Below are positions 1 through 28,689 of a DNA stretch of 64,000 nt, one piece after another (the stretch's first letter is position 1; every line of letters starts with the position of its first letter). The position numbers and the translations under genes are program-made. Below the pieces are notes generated by a model that was not told where the DNA came from, searched no databases, and saw nothing but the letters and a program-made list of their open reading frames with translations. Location: assembly GCA_963556495.2 (NCBI GenBank), contig OY747723.1, forward strand, positions 10,014,501 to 10,078,500. Direction: 5' to 3'. The DNA comes from Valencia hispanica. Taxonomy: Eukaryota; Chordata; Actinopteri; Cyprinodontiformes; Valenciidae.

Positions 1-144
1 ATGAGGAGGAACCCCATATGCCTCTCCAGATCTGTAAAAATATCAGTCATGACATTAATGCCATGACTGAGTGTGTGAGTGACTATATAAACTTCTGTGT
101 GGACAACATCATCCCCACCAGAACAGTTAGATACTTCCCTATGA
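1..144 (+). mobile_element. L2-like LINE internal fragment
   Basis: The sequence matches the segment near 1100-1195 of the next element (the stretch encoding a tyrosine- and cysteine-rich run ending in a PTRT-like motif). It is a partial LINE copy cut by the window edge and followed directly by the 5' region of another L2 copy. It lies in an intron of the HECW gene. The family call rests on similarity within the window. Confidence 0.6.
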
Positions 145-2821
145 ATTCTAGAATTGCGCTGCTCTGGGTGGTTGCATGTTGGAGTGGCTCTGTTGGCTAC
201 ATATTCATTTTTGGGGGGTTTTGTACATTGGTTCCTCTGTCTTCTTGAGGAAGATTGCATTTTTTTTTACCTGTATACTTTTTAGTTTTTGGTGCTGTAA
301 AGCTGGAAGGATTTTTGCTGTAAATTTTTCACTTTTGGTGGTTTACAGCCGGGAGAAGCTGATTAACATCGCAAAAGCTGAAATAATACCTCAACTGAAG
401 CCACAAATCCCTGATGAGTTGATAAGGAGGAAACATGGGTGCAGAGCAGGAGCAAAAAGGAGACAGAGAAAGAGGAAGTTCAAGCCATCTCTTCCATCAA
501 TCATAATGGGCAACGTGAGACACTCAGCCAGAGTACCGGGAATGCAGTGTTATGTGTTTTACTGAGACGTGGCTGCAGGATCATATCCTCGACTCCGTCT
601 CACTGGGTTTCCTGACTGTACGAGCAGACAGAGATCTGAAGACGAGCAGGAAAAGAAAAGGAGGTGGAGTAGCAGTGCTTGTCAACAAGGACAAGGTAAT
701 CCAGGACATGTTAATGTGAAGTGTTGTCTCTGCAGCCCAGATATCAAAGTCTTGCCAGTAAGTTTTCAGACCCAGCACCCAAATGCATTTGTGAAATATC
801 TGGTGATTTTAATCATGCCTCGCTCTCGTCTAACATTTCAACAGTTTAACTGCTCTACAAGAGAAAACAGAACCTTGGATTTGTTTTATGCAAATGTAAA
901 GAATGCATACATGTCCAAACCAAGACCTCCTCTGGGACAATCAGATCACAATTTTGTTTTTTTCTGTTCAGAATATACGCCACTTGTTCAGAGGGAACCT
1001 GTTAGAAAGAAAACTGACAAAATAGTCACAGGAAGCTGAAGAAGCCCTGCAGGGTTGTTTTGCGACCACAGACTGGATTACTCTTTGCCAAGCACATGGA
1101 AATTACATTAATGCCATGACTGAGTGTGTGACTGACTATATAAACTTCTGTGTGGACAACACCATCCCCACCAGAACAGTGAAATGCTTCCCTAATAAAC
1201 AGCTCAGCATCCTCCTCTCCTGTTCCCAGCCAAACAGACTCCTCTGACCAACAGCTTTCCTGTTACACCTTGGATGCTTCTCCTCAGCCATGGACTCTTC
1301 TGATTCCACAAGTTTGACTTCAACAGAGTCAGGAAATGCTGCTACCCCCTTTGCCTCCCCCTCCCACTTGTCTGTTCACAAAAGTCAGGTGAAGAGGTAG
1401 CTGGAAAAACTGAATCGGAACAAGGCTGCAGGTCCAGATGGTGTCAGCCTCAGAGTCCTGAAGGCCTGTGCAGAGCAGCTCTGTGGGATTCTGCAGCACC
1501 TCTTCAACCTTAGCCTGACTCAGGAGAAGGTTCAATTGTTGTGGAAGACATCCTGCCTTGTTCCAGTACCAAAGAGAACTCACCCATCAGTCATCAATGA
1601 CTATAGACCTGTTGCTCTGACATCCCACATTATGAAGGTCCTAGAGAGACTCATTTTGGCCCACCTGAATAAGCAAATAAGAACATATCAGGGCGTGCTG
1701 CAGTTTGGTTATCGCTGTGGAGTTGGGGTTGAAGATGCCATCATCGACCTGCTTCAACCAACCCACTGTCATCTGGACAAAGCGGCCAGCACTGTGAGGA
1801 TCATATTCTTTGATTTCTCCAGTGCATTTAACACAATTCAGCCTGATTTGCTTCGTCAGAAACTCCTGAAGACACAGGTGGGGCCTTCAACAATTGCCTG
1901 AATCAGTGACTACCTGACAAACATACCACAGTTTGTGAAACTGAAGAATTGTGTCTCAAACCAGGTGGTCAGCAGCACAGGAGCACCACAGGGGACTGTA
2001 CTCCCACCATTCCTTTTCACTTTGTACACCTCAGACTTCCAGTACAAATCCGAGACCTGTCATCTGCAGAAATACTCAGATGACTCTGCAATTGTCGGGT
2101 GTATCAGAGATGGACAAGAAGCTGAATACAGAGAGCTGGTGGACCGCTTTGTGACATGGTGTGGAAACAATCATCTTACTTTGAATGTGAATAAAACAAA
2201 GGAGATGATTGTAGATTTCAGAAGAAACAGGGATAAGTCAAAAACTGTTTCCATCATGGGAGAAGAAGTGGAGGTGGTTGAGGAGTATAAATACCTCAGA
2301 GTTCACCTTGACAACAGACTGGACTGGAGACTGAAAAGTGAAACCATCTACAAGAAGGGACAGAGCAGACTGTACTTTTGAGGAAGCTTAGGTACTTCAA
2401 GGTTTGCAGTAAGATGCTGCAAATCTTCTACAAGTCTGTTGTGGAGAGTGTAAGCTCTTCAGCCATCATCTGTTGGGGTAGCAGCATCAGAGCCAGGGAC
2501 TTAAAAAGGCTAAACAACCTGATGAAGAAGGCTGGTTCTGTTCTTGGCACTACTGTGGAACCACTGGAGATGATGATGCAAAAAAGGATTCTTCATAAAA
2601 TCAAAAAGATTATGGACAACCCTGAGTATCCTATTCATGAGTCTGTCATACAACAACAGAGTGTCTTCAGTTGGAGGCTTCTTCAGTTTTGCTGCAATAC
2701 AGACCGCTACAGGAAATCCTTCCTGCCCACAGCCATCACTATCTACAACTCCTTAAATAATTAATTATATGAGCTACACCAACAATTAATTTCCCTCTGG
2801 GATCAATAAAGTATTTTTTTA
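145..2821 (+). mobile_element. L2/Maui-like LINE, degraded
   Basis: This is a non-LTR retrotransposon copy. The 5' part (145-560) recurs on the minus strand at 53681-54155. A remnant of the endonuclease region with a DLFYANVK-like stretch and a GQSDHN motif follows at about 840-960. Reverse transcriptase pieces run from 1400 to 2770: a NKAAGPDG finger motif, APQGTVL near 1980, and YSDDSA in place of the usual YADD near 2075. The 3' UTR ends in an AATAAAG motif and an AT-rich, TTGAA-like tail near 2810-2840. Stops near 1899 and 2379 and internal deletions make it non-coding. It inserted in the sense direction of the HECW gene, upstream of the first visible exon. Confidence 0.85.
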
Positions 2822-2835
2822 TTTATTTAAATTGA

Positions 2836-3120
2836 ATGGAATTGAACCTGCAGGGCATTCTGGCTAATACAAAACATCCACTCCATGATGTCCTGACCAG
2901 CCAGAGAAGCAGCTGCAGTGAAAGACTGATCTCTTTGAGATGCAGGACTGAGAGGTTCAGGAGATGTTTTGTTCCTGCAGCCTTAAGACTGTTCAAAAGT
3001 GACATCCAACATGTTTCTTAAATTATTTGTTATTGTTTTATTTTAATCTAATATATATGTGGGGACTGGACAAAGTGAATTTAAGGGGATAAATAAAGTG
3101 TCCGTCTGTCTGTCTGTCTG
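2836..3120 (+). mobile_element. Second LINE 3' end with (CTGT)n tail
   Basis: The segment encodes the typical C-terminal tail of CR1/L2-type ORF2 (a HPLHDVL stretch followed by arginine-rich TERFRR and FVPAALRLF). A short 3' UTR follows with ATAAATAAAG and a (TGTC)n microsatellite at about 3101-3120. The tail differs from that of the preceding L2, so this is probably a different subfamily. It is strongly 5'-truncated. Confidence 0.7.
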
Positions 3121-3127
3121 AAAGACG

Positions 3128-3186
3128 AAAAGAATTAGTTTAGGAGACGGACAGACGGTCTGTCTGTCTCCTAAACTAATTCTTTT
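3128..3186. repeat. Near-perfect 59-bp palindrome
   Basis: The arms 3128-3156 and 3158-3186 are inverted complements with one mismatch around a single central base (3157). The sequence next to the centre is the (CTGT)n motif of the preceding LINE tail, so it probably arose by fold-back copying or inverted duplication at that microsatellite. Confidence 0.9.
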
Positions 3187-3224
3187 CATTAAACGCAAGA
3201 AAGGAGAGAACCTTTACCTTCAAA

Positions 3225-3475
3225 GTCAGACATTTCCATCCATTTCCTTAGTATTTGGTAGAAATATCCTTTAAACTACATGACTTGGGTCAGATGTTTT
3301 AGGTGTCTTTCTACAAGCTTGTGATAATTGCTTGTTGGAATTCTGGCCCATTCCTTATAACAGAGGCCTCCTTGCTCACGCACACCTTTTTAGCTTTGAC
3401 CATTTGTGTTCTTTGGGAATGAGATGGATACCCTAAAACATTGCCTTTGTTGTCCTTAGGCTAATTTGGTGCTAT
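3225..3475 (-). mobile_element. Tc1-like DNA transposon relic
   Basis: The segment resembles, in reverse orientation, the transposase interior of fish Tc1 elements (stretches around ctggcccattcct at 3342, the GCTCACGCAC block near 3374, and tttgttgtcctta near 3445). Only about 250 bp remain, no terminal repeats are visible and the frame is destroyed. The family call is from recognition of the conserved nucleotide pattern only. Confidence 0.55.
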
Positions 3476-3963
3476 GATGAGGGACATTCCAGTATCGGAA
3501 CTTCAGGGTAATTTTACTGGACCTTCACAGTATGCGCGTGTGTCCACTTCACCAGGCCGACCCAATAGCGCCTTTTTTGGGGCCATTTTAGGAACCAACC
3601 AGGTATCAACCTTATGGTATGTACTCGAAAATGGCCTGATAGTTGCTGGGTCGGGACTTTGGTTAACCCTTTAACACTGAATGTGTTGTCGTTGAGACAT
3701 TTTTGCTTGCACACTTGCATTACCATAACTCCACAACGGTTTGTTCTATCGGAATAACTGAAACAGATTTAGAAAGAAGACACTTTGCGCTTTCAAGTTT
3801 GCATAGTGTTATTATATTAAGGATCTGGCAACGAAGTGCAGAAAAAAATCTTCAAAAAATATTGAAGTACAAAAAAATGGAAAAATGCAAAATAAAGTAA
3901 AAAAGTTGATTTGGGAGAGGCCTATCTGCATGATTGATAATGAAATGTTTGATGTGGTATCAG

Positions 3964-21361
<17,398 letters not shown>

Positions 21362-21964
21362 GATCCTGTCTTCGTCTGTCCACTTGCCCAGTTTTAGACA
21401 GCACTTTTGAACCTGCTGTTGGCAAAGAGAGGAGGGCATTTTAGAAACACAGAAAAGCCTAGCATCACTGCCCTTTGGTCTGCCTTAAAAGTCCCCAGCA
21501 CAGGTTTTTACACTAAGGGTAACTTAAAGCCTTGATTGGCAAAAACCCAACGAACCAGTTTTAAAGCATACAGGTAAAAAGCACCAGTTCTTTGCTGGTA
21601 GTGTTCATTGATTGGTTGTAAGGTAACATGCTGTCCAAGGCCTTGGTCAATAAGGAGAAAGAAAGACCAATTAGCAAAGACTGTGGCACTCCTCAGCCTG
21701 AAAATAACTCTGCCTCAAATATTTACAATCAGGACTGACCTTTTGAAATGACTTCACTGGAGAGCTAAATGCCTTGCACCTTCCTATATTTCGCATGCTG
21801 TAAGACTAGACAAATGAAGCCCTACACTGCCTTCAGGACTGACTTCCGAGCTGACAAGATCAAACCATACAGAAGCCTATTTTTACATGTCACGGGAAGG
21901 AAATGACTTGGACTGATCCTCAAAAAACAACACCCATCAAAAGGAGCTCCAAGTACAGCTCCCT
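21362..21964 (+). other. hecw1/hecw2: HECW 3' UTR, proximal part
   Basis: The sequence directly follows the stop codon and has no recognised repeat until about 21965. I see no AATAAA in this stretch, so the transcript probably runs further. An ATTAAA near 22329 or the AATAAA near 27900 are possible ends, unproven. Confidence 0.55.
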
Positions 21965-22215
21965 CTAGTGGGCTAGTTTAGAAACTGCATGTGTGCAGAT
22001 GACGCAGCTATTACTTCCGCCAAGGAGGTTATGTTTTTGCCAGGGTTTGTTTGTTTGTCTGTTAGCAACATAACTCAAAAAGTTACAGATAGATTTTGAC
22101 AAAATTTCCAGAAAATGTCCCCAGTAGGACCAGGAACAAGGGATTAGATTTTGGGAAGTTTTTTTAATTGGACTTAGAAGCTTACAAGTTGGTTTTGGCA
22201 TCTAGTAAGAAGCTT
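21965..22215 (+). repeat. Repeat V, copy 1
   Basis: It shares with 27983-28130 the words gttatgtttttgccagggtt/tttcatggct, gtttgtctgttagcaa, a gattttgac/gattctgatgac block, gaaaatgtccc and tagattttgggaag. This is a known kind of dispersed animal repeat whose class I do not assign. Confidence 0.6.
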
Positions 22216-22574
22216 TTATAGCAAATTCCATCATTTTCCTGGACAATAGGAGATTTTTTTTGAAGGGGGGGTATTATGCAAAATTGACTTTCTGAAGTTT
22301 AATATCCTGAGAACCTGTTTTTCCCTCATTAAAAACATGCCTGAAGTGTTGCTCTGACCCATTTACTCATGTTAGAGTAATCTTTGAGTCTCTGCTGGTA
22401 GTTCTCGGGGTTGCTGAAACAACTGCTCCCACCTATCCCCGCCTTTTCCACCCATCTCCTCCTCCGACCTTACGTACTCAGCCGAGAGCCTCACCCCTGC
22501 AGAGTTCCCCTACCCCTCCCCTGGGGTAGGTGTGTGTTCATACACTAGCAGTGAGCTCAGAGAAGCCACTGTCA

Positions 22575-22745
22575 GAGGTGGGTACAGTACACAAAAATTA
22601 TACTAAAGTAAGAGTACCATTACTTTCCAAAATATTTTTACTCAAGTAAAAAGTACTTAACCAACAAACTATTTAATAAGAGTGAAAAAGATTTTTGGTA
22701 AAAAGTCTACCCAAAGTCTACTTAATTCAGTTTATTTTAGGCCTG
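22575..22745. repeat. CAGAGGTGGG-type MITE end, hAT-like
   Basis: It begins cagaggtgggtacagtac at 22576 and continues with actaaagtaagagtaccat and actcaagtaaaaagtactta, the typical 5' end of a fish non-autonomous hAT-type repeat. The opposite end is not found with certainty. A related aagtaaaaagtactagtaac block is at 23805-23824. Confidence 0.5.
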
Positions 22746-23059
22746 TCAAACAGTAATAAAAAAAATAATTAATCACAGGGTAGCTGTGAATTAATCATGC
22801 TTAATCACGATTAATAACATTCCTAAATATGACTGAAAAAGTAACATTTTCGGTGTAATTAAAGGACAAAGCTGTTGCTTTTTTTTAAGGACATACAGGA
22901 GAAATGCATGGTACTTTTGTTTTGAATTCCACCATCACATTTACATATGGCCCTTTTAACGTATTCATCTTTTAGCCAGTTGCTAAGGCGAAATAACTGG
23001 TTAACCTTTTCTGAATGTAAAGATGACTGTTTCTTATTGGACAAATAAGAAATATTGGA

Positions 23060-23140
23060 CCATATTGATCTCTTCATGGGAATACAACAACAGGAGTGTC
23101 TTTGGTCTGAGGCTTCTTTGGTTTTGCTGCAACTCCCCTG
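23060..23140 (+). mobile_element. Short L2-like fragment
   Basis: The stretch around atacaacaacaggagtgtct matches the L2 block at 2648-2690 (tcatacaacaacagagtgtc, then ggaggcttcttcagttttgc). Confidence 0.5.
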
Positions 23141-23872
23141 TTCCCACTATTATTTGCAGTAATCTTGTAGCTGTAGTATAGCTTAGCTATGATAACTTGT
23201 ATGTTAGCAAAGGCTTACCTGCTGTGAAGTAATCGCTGCAGATTGTTGCATTTTTAATCATCTGCTTGTTCCAATCGCTTCTTCTGATAGCTTCCAACCA
23301 AAAATGTATTTTGTTTGCCTTGAAAGGGACGAGTTGATGGAATAGAACTTGCACGTTTTGTCATTTTTATCAAAGCAATTTGTGCATCCAACAGCACAAG
23401 ACATCTCTTTCTGCAGACGACACGTGCAACAGAGCAGGGAGTGACGTAAACTGATAATCCCCTATGGTTTGCGACTGAGAAGAGACGTTCTCCTGGAACC
23501 GTGGATGCAGTTCAGGTTGACCATGCTGTTTACGTGACGAGCGATCACTGAAAACAGCATTGTTAGAATTGTGGGATAAACAACGCGGGTCATTCTGTAC
23601 ATGCATTAAAAAATTTTATTGTGTTAATTCTACAAATTAATCGACCTCCATTAACGTGTTCATTTTGACGGCCCTAAATGCCGCCGATTAACAACGTCAC
23701 GTCATCCCAAGACACTTTACAAGTCAATTCAATCATACATGTATTCCAATCAGTTTAGAAGTTTTCTAAGAAAACCCAGCAGATTCCATCAAGGCATTGA
23801 CTTGAAGTAAAAAGTACTAGTAACTGGTACGAGTAACTGGTCAGATTGATAAGGACATTTCCTAGGGATGGG

Positions 23873-24134
23873 CAATAAGTCGATTTTATCGATTAATTCG
23901 AATTTGCCGTTTATGAAGATTTATTTTTGGAAAAATCGAGATTTTGCACACAACTTTGAATTCAGGTAGACTCCCAAAGGAGATATTAAAATAAGAGTTT
24001 AAAAAAATTGATTCTGTCATTTGTTATTTCTGTTTAAGAAAGTAAAGGGAGAAAGAAATCCATTAAAATCAGAAATCGGATTTGGTGTGAAAAAAATCGG
24101 AGAGTTTATTTTTAGGCTATATCGCCCAGCCCTA
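23873..24134. mobile_element. 262-bp hAT-type MITE
   Basis: The ends are inverted: tagggatgggcaata at the left and a right end whose complement reads tagggctgggcgata. It is flanked by an 8-bp duplication with one mismatch, acatttcc at 23865-23872 and ccatttcc at 24135-24142. There is no coding capacity. Confidence 0.75.
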
Positions 24135-24533
24135 CCATTTCCAAAATTACACTGTTACCCATAAATTTGGAATATTTTAGTTTTCAGGCAGCTAGATTTT
24201 TACTGTGATCAAAAACAGTGGGAAAATTTGAAGAAAGTATTGTTTCAGTTTGTTATATACCATGGTCTGGGTGAATACTCGATTCTGATTGGCTGGAGGA
24301 TGTAGGTTAAAAAGTGATAATGTACACCTAGAAAAGACGTCCCGTCAATTTGCCTGCTGACAGTTCTAAATTATTGCGCTTGCTCAAACGCTAGATGGTA
24401 ACCATGGCAAAGGAGACTCAACGTTATTTCACAGTTGACTCATCGCAACAGCAAGACAGACAAAACGAGTGATTTTATCATTTCTTTTAACTTTTTTGAT
24501 CACTGATCAACTGCTGCGGTCGGGTTGCTGTGG

Positions 24534-25305
24534 TACGGTGGCCGGGAAATGCAAAACAAAATTACATTAACCTGAAACACTTTTACATTTTTACCAAAAC
24601 ACATTTACAAATTTAACAAAACACTTTTACAAGTGAAAAAAAAACACTTTTACAAGTTTACCGAAACACTTTTACAAGACTGCAGGGATGAGGTTGGGGT
24701 TGGGACAAGACCAAAGTGGTAACAGTAATGGAATTGATCCTGCCAGCAGCTCAATCCGCAGAAATGTTTTGCCCGTTTTGCGGAATCTATTTTCAAGTTT
24801 TAGGGACATTTTGCGGTGATTGTGAACATAGTTTGGACTTTCTCGCAGATGCAGAGGGAGAAGAGGTCGGTTTTATGGAAAGTATCGTAAAGTATTTCAA
24901 CGAAGGCCACTCATACAATGTGATTGTTGAGATGATGGAATCGCTTCACAGTGTCCGCCTGTCTTTGCGGACCGTGAAAACGAAATTAAATAATGCCAGA
25001 TTCTACCGCAGAAAAAACTATTCATCTGAAGTAGATATTGGAAACACCATCAGACTGGAACTTCGTGGATCAGGACAGCTGTTTGGCTACAGGGCAATGT
25101 AGTTGTAGGCAATGTAATTCTGCATGAACTTCTTTCTTCTTCTTTTGCTTTAATGGCGGTTGGCAACTGATTCCGTTCCCCGCAGTATCACTTCCGGATC
25201 TTGTCTTTGTAAAAGTGTTTCGGGAAATTTGTAAATGTGTTTTTTATAACTTGTAAAAGTGTTTCAGGTTAATGTAATTTTGTTTTGTACTTCCAGGCCA
25301 CCGTA
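24534..25305. mobile_element. 772-bp DNA transposon, IS3EU-like candidate, with phased subterminal repeats
   Basis: Termini are TACGGTGGCC and its inverted complement GGCCACCGTA. Inverted similarity continues for about 80 bp. It is flanked by an exact 6-bp duplication CTGTGG (24528-24533, 25306-25311), and the paralogous empty site in repeat Y copy 2 has a single CTGTGG. Subterminal AAACACTTTTACAA motifs repeat at about 24575, 24597, 24618, 24641 and 24664, and inverted at 25207, 25229 and 25251, so the step is about 22 bp on both sides. One ORF (24716-25102) lies between. The 6-bp TSD and TA-starting ends fit what I recall of the IS3EU superfamily; that label is an inference. Confidence 0.85.
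24716..25102 (+). CDS. CxxC/HTH-like protein in the transposon, probable transposase N-terminal remnant
   Basis: The frame has 129 codons including the stop and lies inside the 772-bp element. From the second methionine region, residues 18-36 hold CPFC and CGDC, a likely zinc-binding pair. Residues 52-95 look like a helix-turn-helix (a YFNEGHSYNVIVEMM stretch, then RTVKTKLNNARFYRRKNYS). It ends with ELRGSGQLFGYRAM, a motif I recall just before the DDE domain of integrase-like eukaryotic transposases. No catalytic domain follows, so this is a truncated protein. It may be a passive deletion product or a DNA-binding repressor of a full-length relative; neither is shown. Confidence 0.6.
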   Translation: MVTVMELILPAAQSAEMFCPFCGIYFQVLGTFCGDCEHSLDFLADAEGEEVGFMESIVKYFNEGHSYNVIVEMMESLHSVRLSLRTVKTKLNNARFYRRKNYSSEVDIGNTIRLELRGSGQLFGYRAM

Positions 25306-25635
25306 CTGTGGCCACACTGCTTGTCAACGCCTGTATACAGGAGATATTAAATAGTGCGCTCGACTTATAAAAATAAAAAAAACTCCACAATTTTAACTCT
25401 AAAACACATTAAAGTATTATTAATTAAATACTTCTTTTCTTTCGTAAGTGACTATGGTATAAGCGGGATAATGCTCTTCGAGGAAGCTTCGCGTCGGACG
25501 GTTCACGCCTCCGCGTCGTACATTAATTTCTGTTAATGGACACCTCATCGGGCATTATCCCTTATTTAATTCATACTGTGACGGCCATTTTTTGAAAACA
25601 TTTAAAAACGTGTAATTCCAACAACAGTGTGAAGC

Positions 25636-26090
25636 AGAGATGGGAGCAAGTTTTGCAAGTCTAAAGTCTCAAGTCGTGATCCTCAAGTCCCAAGTTCAGT
25701 CTCAAGTAAATACAGGCAAGTAAGAGTCAAGTCAAAGACCCATGTCTGGAATTTTGAATTTCAACTCATTTTTTAAAACAACGTTGTAATGTGTGTAATT
25801 TGATTTGCTGTGCTGAGAGACAGTCTCTGTTTGTCAATACAGTGTAATCACATAAAATGAGTGTAATCACATAAAAGTTTGCAATTTTGAAACAATAGAT
25901 GTTTTGAATTAGATATTGGGTAAATGTCAGTCTTTTCAAGTAAACGGGTTCAATTCTAAGTCAAGTCCCATGTCATTGAGGCAAAAGTCCAGTTTAAGTT
26001 ACAAGTCTGAATATTTCTTTCAAGTTAAGTCGAAAATTGCAAAATTAATTACTTGAGTTTGACTCGAGTCCAATTTGAATTCCATTGTTC
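25636..26090. repeat. CAAGTC-rich interspersed repeat
   Basis: It begins gagatgggagcaagttttgc and carries many aagtctcaagtc and aagtcaagtc words, with matching aagtcccatgtcattgaggc and caagttaagtcg words at the right. It looks like another fish non-autonomous element. No ORF is seen. Confidence 0.45.
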
Positions 26091-26099
26091 TGTTTAGAG

Positions 26100-27980
26100 A
26101 GAGATTATCCACAATTGGAAAACTTTTATACACATGGCTAGCTTCCCAGGACTGGGCATTATGGGCATGATCCGAACTTGTTTTCAGCCACAAAGCCTGA
26201 GGATCTGGTAGTCATCGACCATGATCTCCAAAATGTATGCTTGATCCACCCTATTGGACAGAATTAATGCTGTAAATCAGAGTGAGCCACAATCTCTTTA
26301 GATCAAAAATAAACTGTTAAACTCATCTGAAGGTGTATTTTTGGATTTTTTACATCCTAAACTATTAAATCCATAAGTTTTATTCACCCACCCGTGGCAA
26401 ATCTAAAAGCAGATTTTTTGTGACTCCCGAGAAGTTTCATTTAAGAAAAGCATAGTGCTTGTAATATCACATCGTAAAAATAAGAAAAATGTAATTCATT
26501 TTTCCATATTTTTCTCAAAAGCTTTTTGTTAAGTCTGCCCAGTTGACTCTCCATTTTAAGATGCAGCGAGTTATTGTGCCAATGTAGCAATGAAGCTGAT
26601 CAAAGCAATAAGGGGAGCAGGTATAATGAGCACTTTTTTTATTTCTTAATTTATTCAATATCTTTTCTGTGGAATGTCTCTTAAGTTGCTTTGTACCATG
26701 GTAAATGTATGATGTGTACTGTGTAATTTAATCCTAACTCGTCTAATGGTTGTTAAAAACTGGAGACGATGGGGAGCGGGATTGCAGTCACAGTGTGGAG
26801 TGCAAAAGTGTTGCTTTCTTCAGCAGTATCAAAGGCACTGGTCACAGTTGATGGGATGATGAATGGAGCCAAGGCTGGTAGAGGGAGCAAAAGACAATGA
26901 CCCGAAACATGCAGCCAGAGATACAATTGGTTTAGATCAAAGCATATTAATGGCCTAGTCAAAGTGCAGCCCTAAATCAAATGGGTGAAAAACTTAATGA
27001 GCAAAGCTGGAAGGGACATATCGCAAGAGACATTCAGCCATAATTGCTACAATAGGTCATTCTACAAAGCACTGTAAAAGAGCATTAGACTACAAAAAAA
27101 TCAAAATTCATATTATGGTCCTTTACAGTTCCTGCACTCTCATGTCGCCAACTTCTGTGTTTCTTTTAGATAATGCAGGTAGACCTGTGTGTGAGCACCA
27201 ATGACACCATTTCATTGTTCCTCTAAATGTGTCCTTTAGGCCAAGATTGCCATAAAAATCAGGTACATATTGAGTGCTATAAATCAGACCATCTCTATGA
27301 ATCCTAGAACATTTTGTAGAACATTCACCATTAGACTTACAGGATGTTTTTTTTCAGTCACGTTCCACTTTGCACTAAGAAAAAAACCATGCATTACACC
27401 GTCATTATTGCTGCAGAAGTTACCAGTTACCACACAAGTTTTAAATCAAGCAGTAAACCCTGAACCTGGAAGTATCATATTTACTGACATGGTACTTTAT
27501 TAAAATTGGCTAAATGTGTATAACTTGACTTTTACCTCCTATATATCCTGTTTTAAAACAGACTTGTTTTAATTCATGTTATCAATGCAAAAGGACCTCA
27601 ATACAACCAAAGACAGTAACTGTCTATGTTCTAAATTTGTTTATAAGCAGGATTTCTACCAACTGGATAATGAACTTTAGTATTTTTAAATCAATCATTC
27701 TTGTCTTTGTTTATACTTTGTTCACATTAGAGATCCGTGTCATTGGAAACCAATGGGAACATTGGTTTCCAATTCCTCACTGAATGCCCAATCTGTCTGT
27801 CTGACTAACTGAAATGTTTGGAATTTAGACTGGCACTTCCAACTTTCTGTACAGTACACCATACTTTAAATATGAATGTTGGTTTGATTCTCTCTTACAA
27901 TAAAATAATTTCCGTATGCACATTTTTTCTCAGTTGATCTTTGTTTCATGTCCATTTTAATTTTATGCATTTTTTATCTC
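26100..27980. other. Non-coding stretch, possibly distal HECW 3' UTR
   Basis: No repeat family, ORF or RNA gene is recognised. An AATAAA with sense orientation lies near 27899-27904 in cttacaataaaataatttcc. If the HECW transcript is as long as in other vertebrates, this could be its end. The sequence alone does not prove it. Confidence 0.3.
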
Positions 27981-27982
27981 TG

Positions 27983-28130
27983 CCAGGAGGTATATGTTTT
28001 CATGGCTGTTTGTCTGTTAGCAAGATAAGTCAAAAGCTTATGGACGATTCTGATGACATTTTCAGGAAATGTCCACAATGGGACTAAAAACAACAAATTA
28101 AATTTTGGGGTTGATCCGACATGAAGCACA
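27983..28130 (+). repeat. Repeat V, copy 2
   Basis: This is the partner of 21965-22215, in the same orientation, sharing the tctgccaggaggtatatgtt start, gtttgtctgttagcaaga and a ttttcaggaaatgtcc block. Confidence 0.6.
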
Positions 28131-28689
28131 ATTCCCCCACCGATGCTATCGTGTACCCCTCTCTCGTCTCAGTGCTCACAGACAGCTGAGCTCGCAAAAC
28201 GGTTGGACCATATGAGCAGCAAATTAATCTTGCATGCGCAAATCTCCCCTCTCTGCTGGAAGAACACAGTGACAGCACAAAGACAGTCATGCGTACATTA
28301 ACAGGTATTTTATTGGAAAAGTACCGAAAGTTAAAATTAGATAACATGGGATTAGGAGGGTGGGGATGACCCAGGTCGTAGTGGTGCTCTTCGGTCTCTG
28401 ACCGCTTTTCTAGTGTTAGGTTATAAAACTGCTCGTTCATTTTAAAGAAGATGCAAGTCAGTAGAAGTCAGAAAACATTTTACAGAAATACACTGACGTG
28501 TCAGCAAGATCACAACTGAGTCATTGCAGGGGGATAAAGTGGATAAAAAAAATTTATGCTTGGACACTAACATTATGGAAAGGTTTTTGACAAGGCTTCG
28601 ACTTAAACAAAACATAAGATAAAAAACCGTCAAACATACTTCTAACCCAAATTCCTTCCAAGTTTGAGAATAAAGCATATCTTTATTTG

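Larger units (their letters stand above)
24255..25565 (+). repeat. Repeat Y, copy 1 (host of the 772-bp transposon)
   Basis: It starts near ataccatggtctgggtgaat and ends with the ttaatggacacctcatcggg block and gcattatccc. A second copy in inverted orientation is at 55324-56872. Around the insertion, copy 1 reads ctgcggtcgggttgctgtgg then the transposon. Copy 2 reads straight through. It is probably a DNA transposon remnant of unknown superfamily. Confidence 0.7.

Noticed and set aside
24575..24677. CRISPR-like regular array
   Set aside because: The units are about 14 bp with a 22-bp step, mirrored at the other end of a TIR element in a vertebrate genome. Subterminal transposon repeats explain it.
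25354..25536. 60-codon frame in repeat Y
   Set aside because: AT-rich start and no similarity to any family. It overlaps the fold-back part of the repeat.
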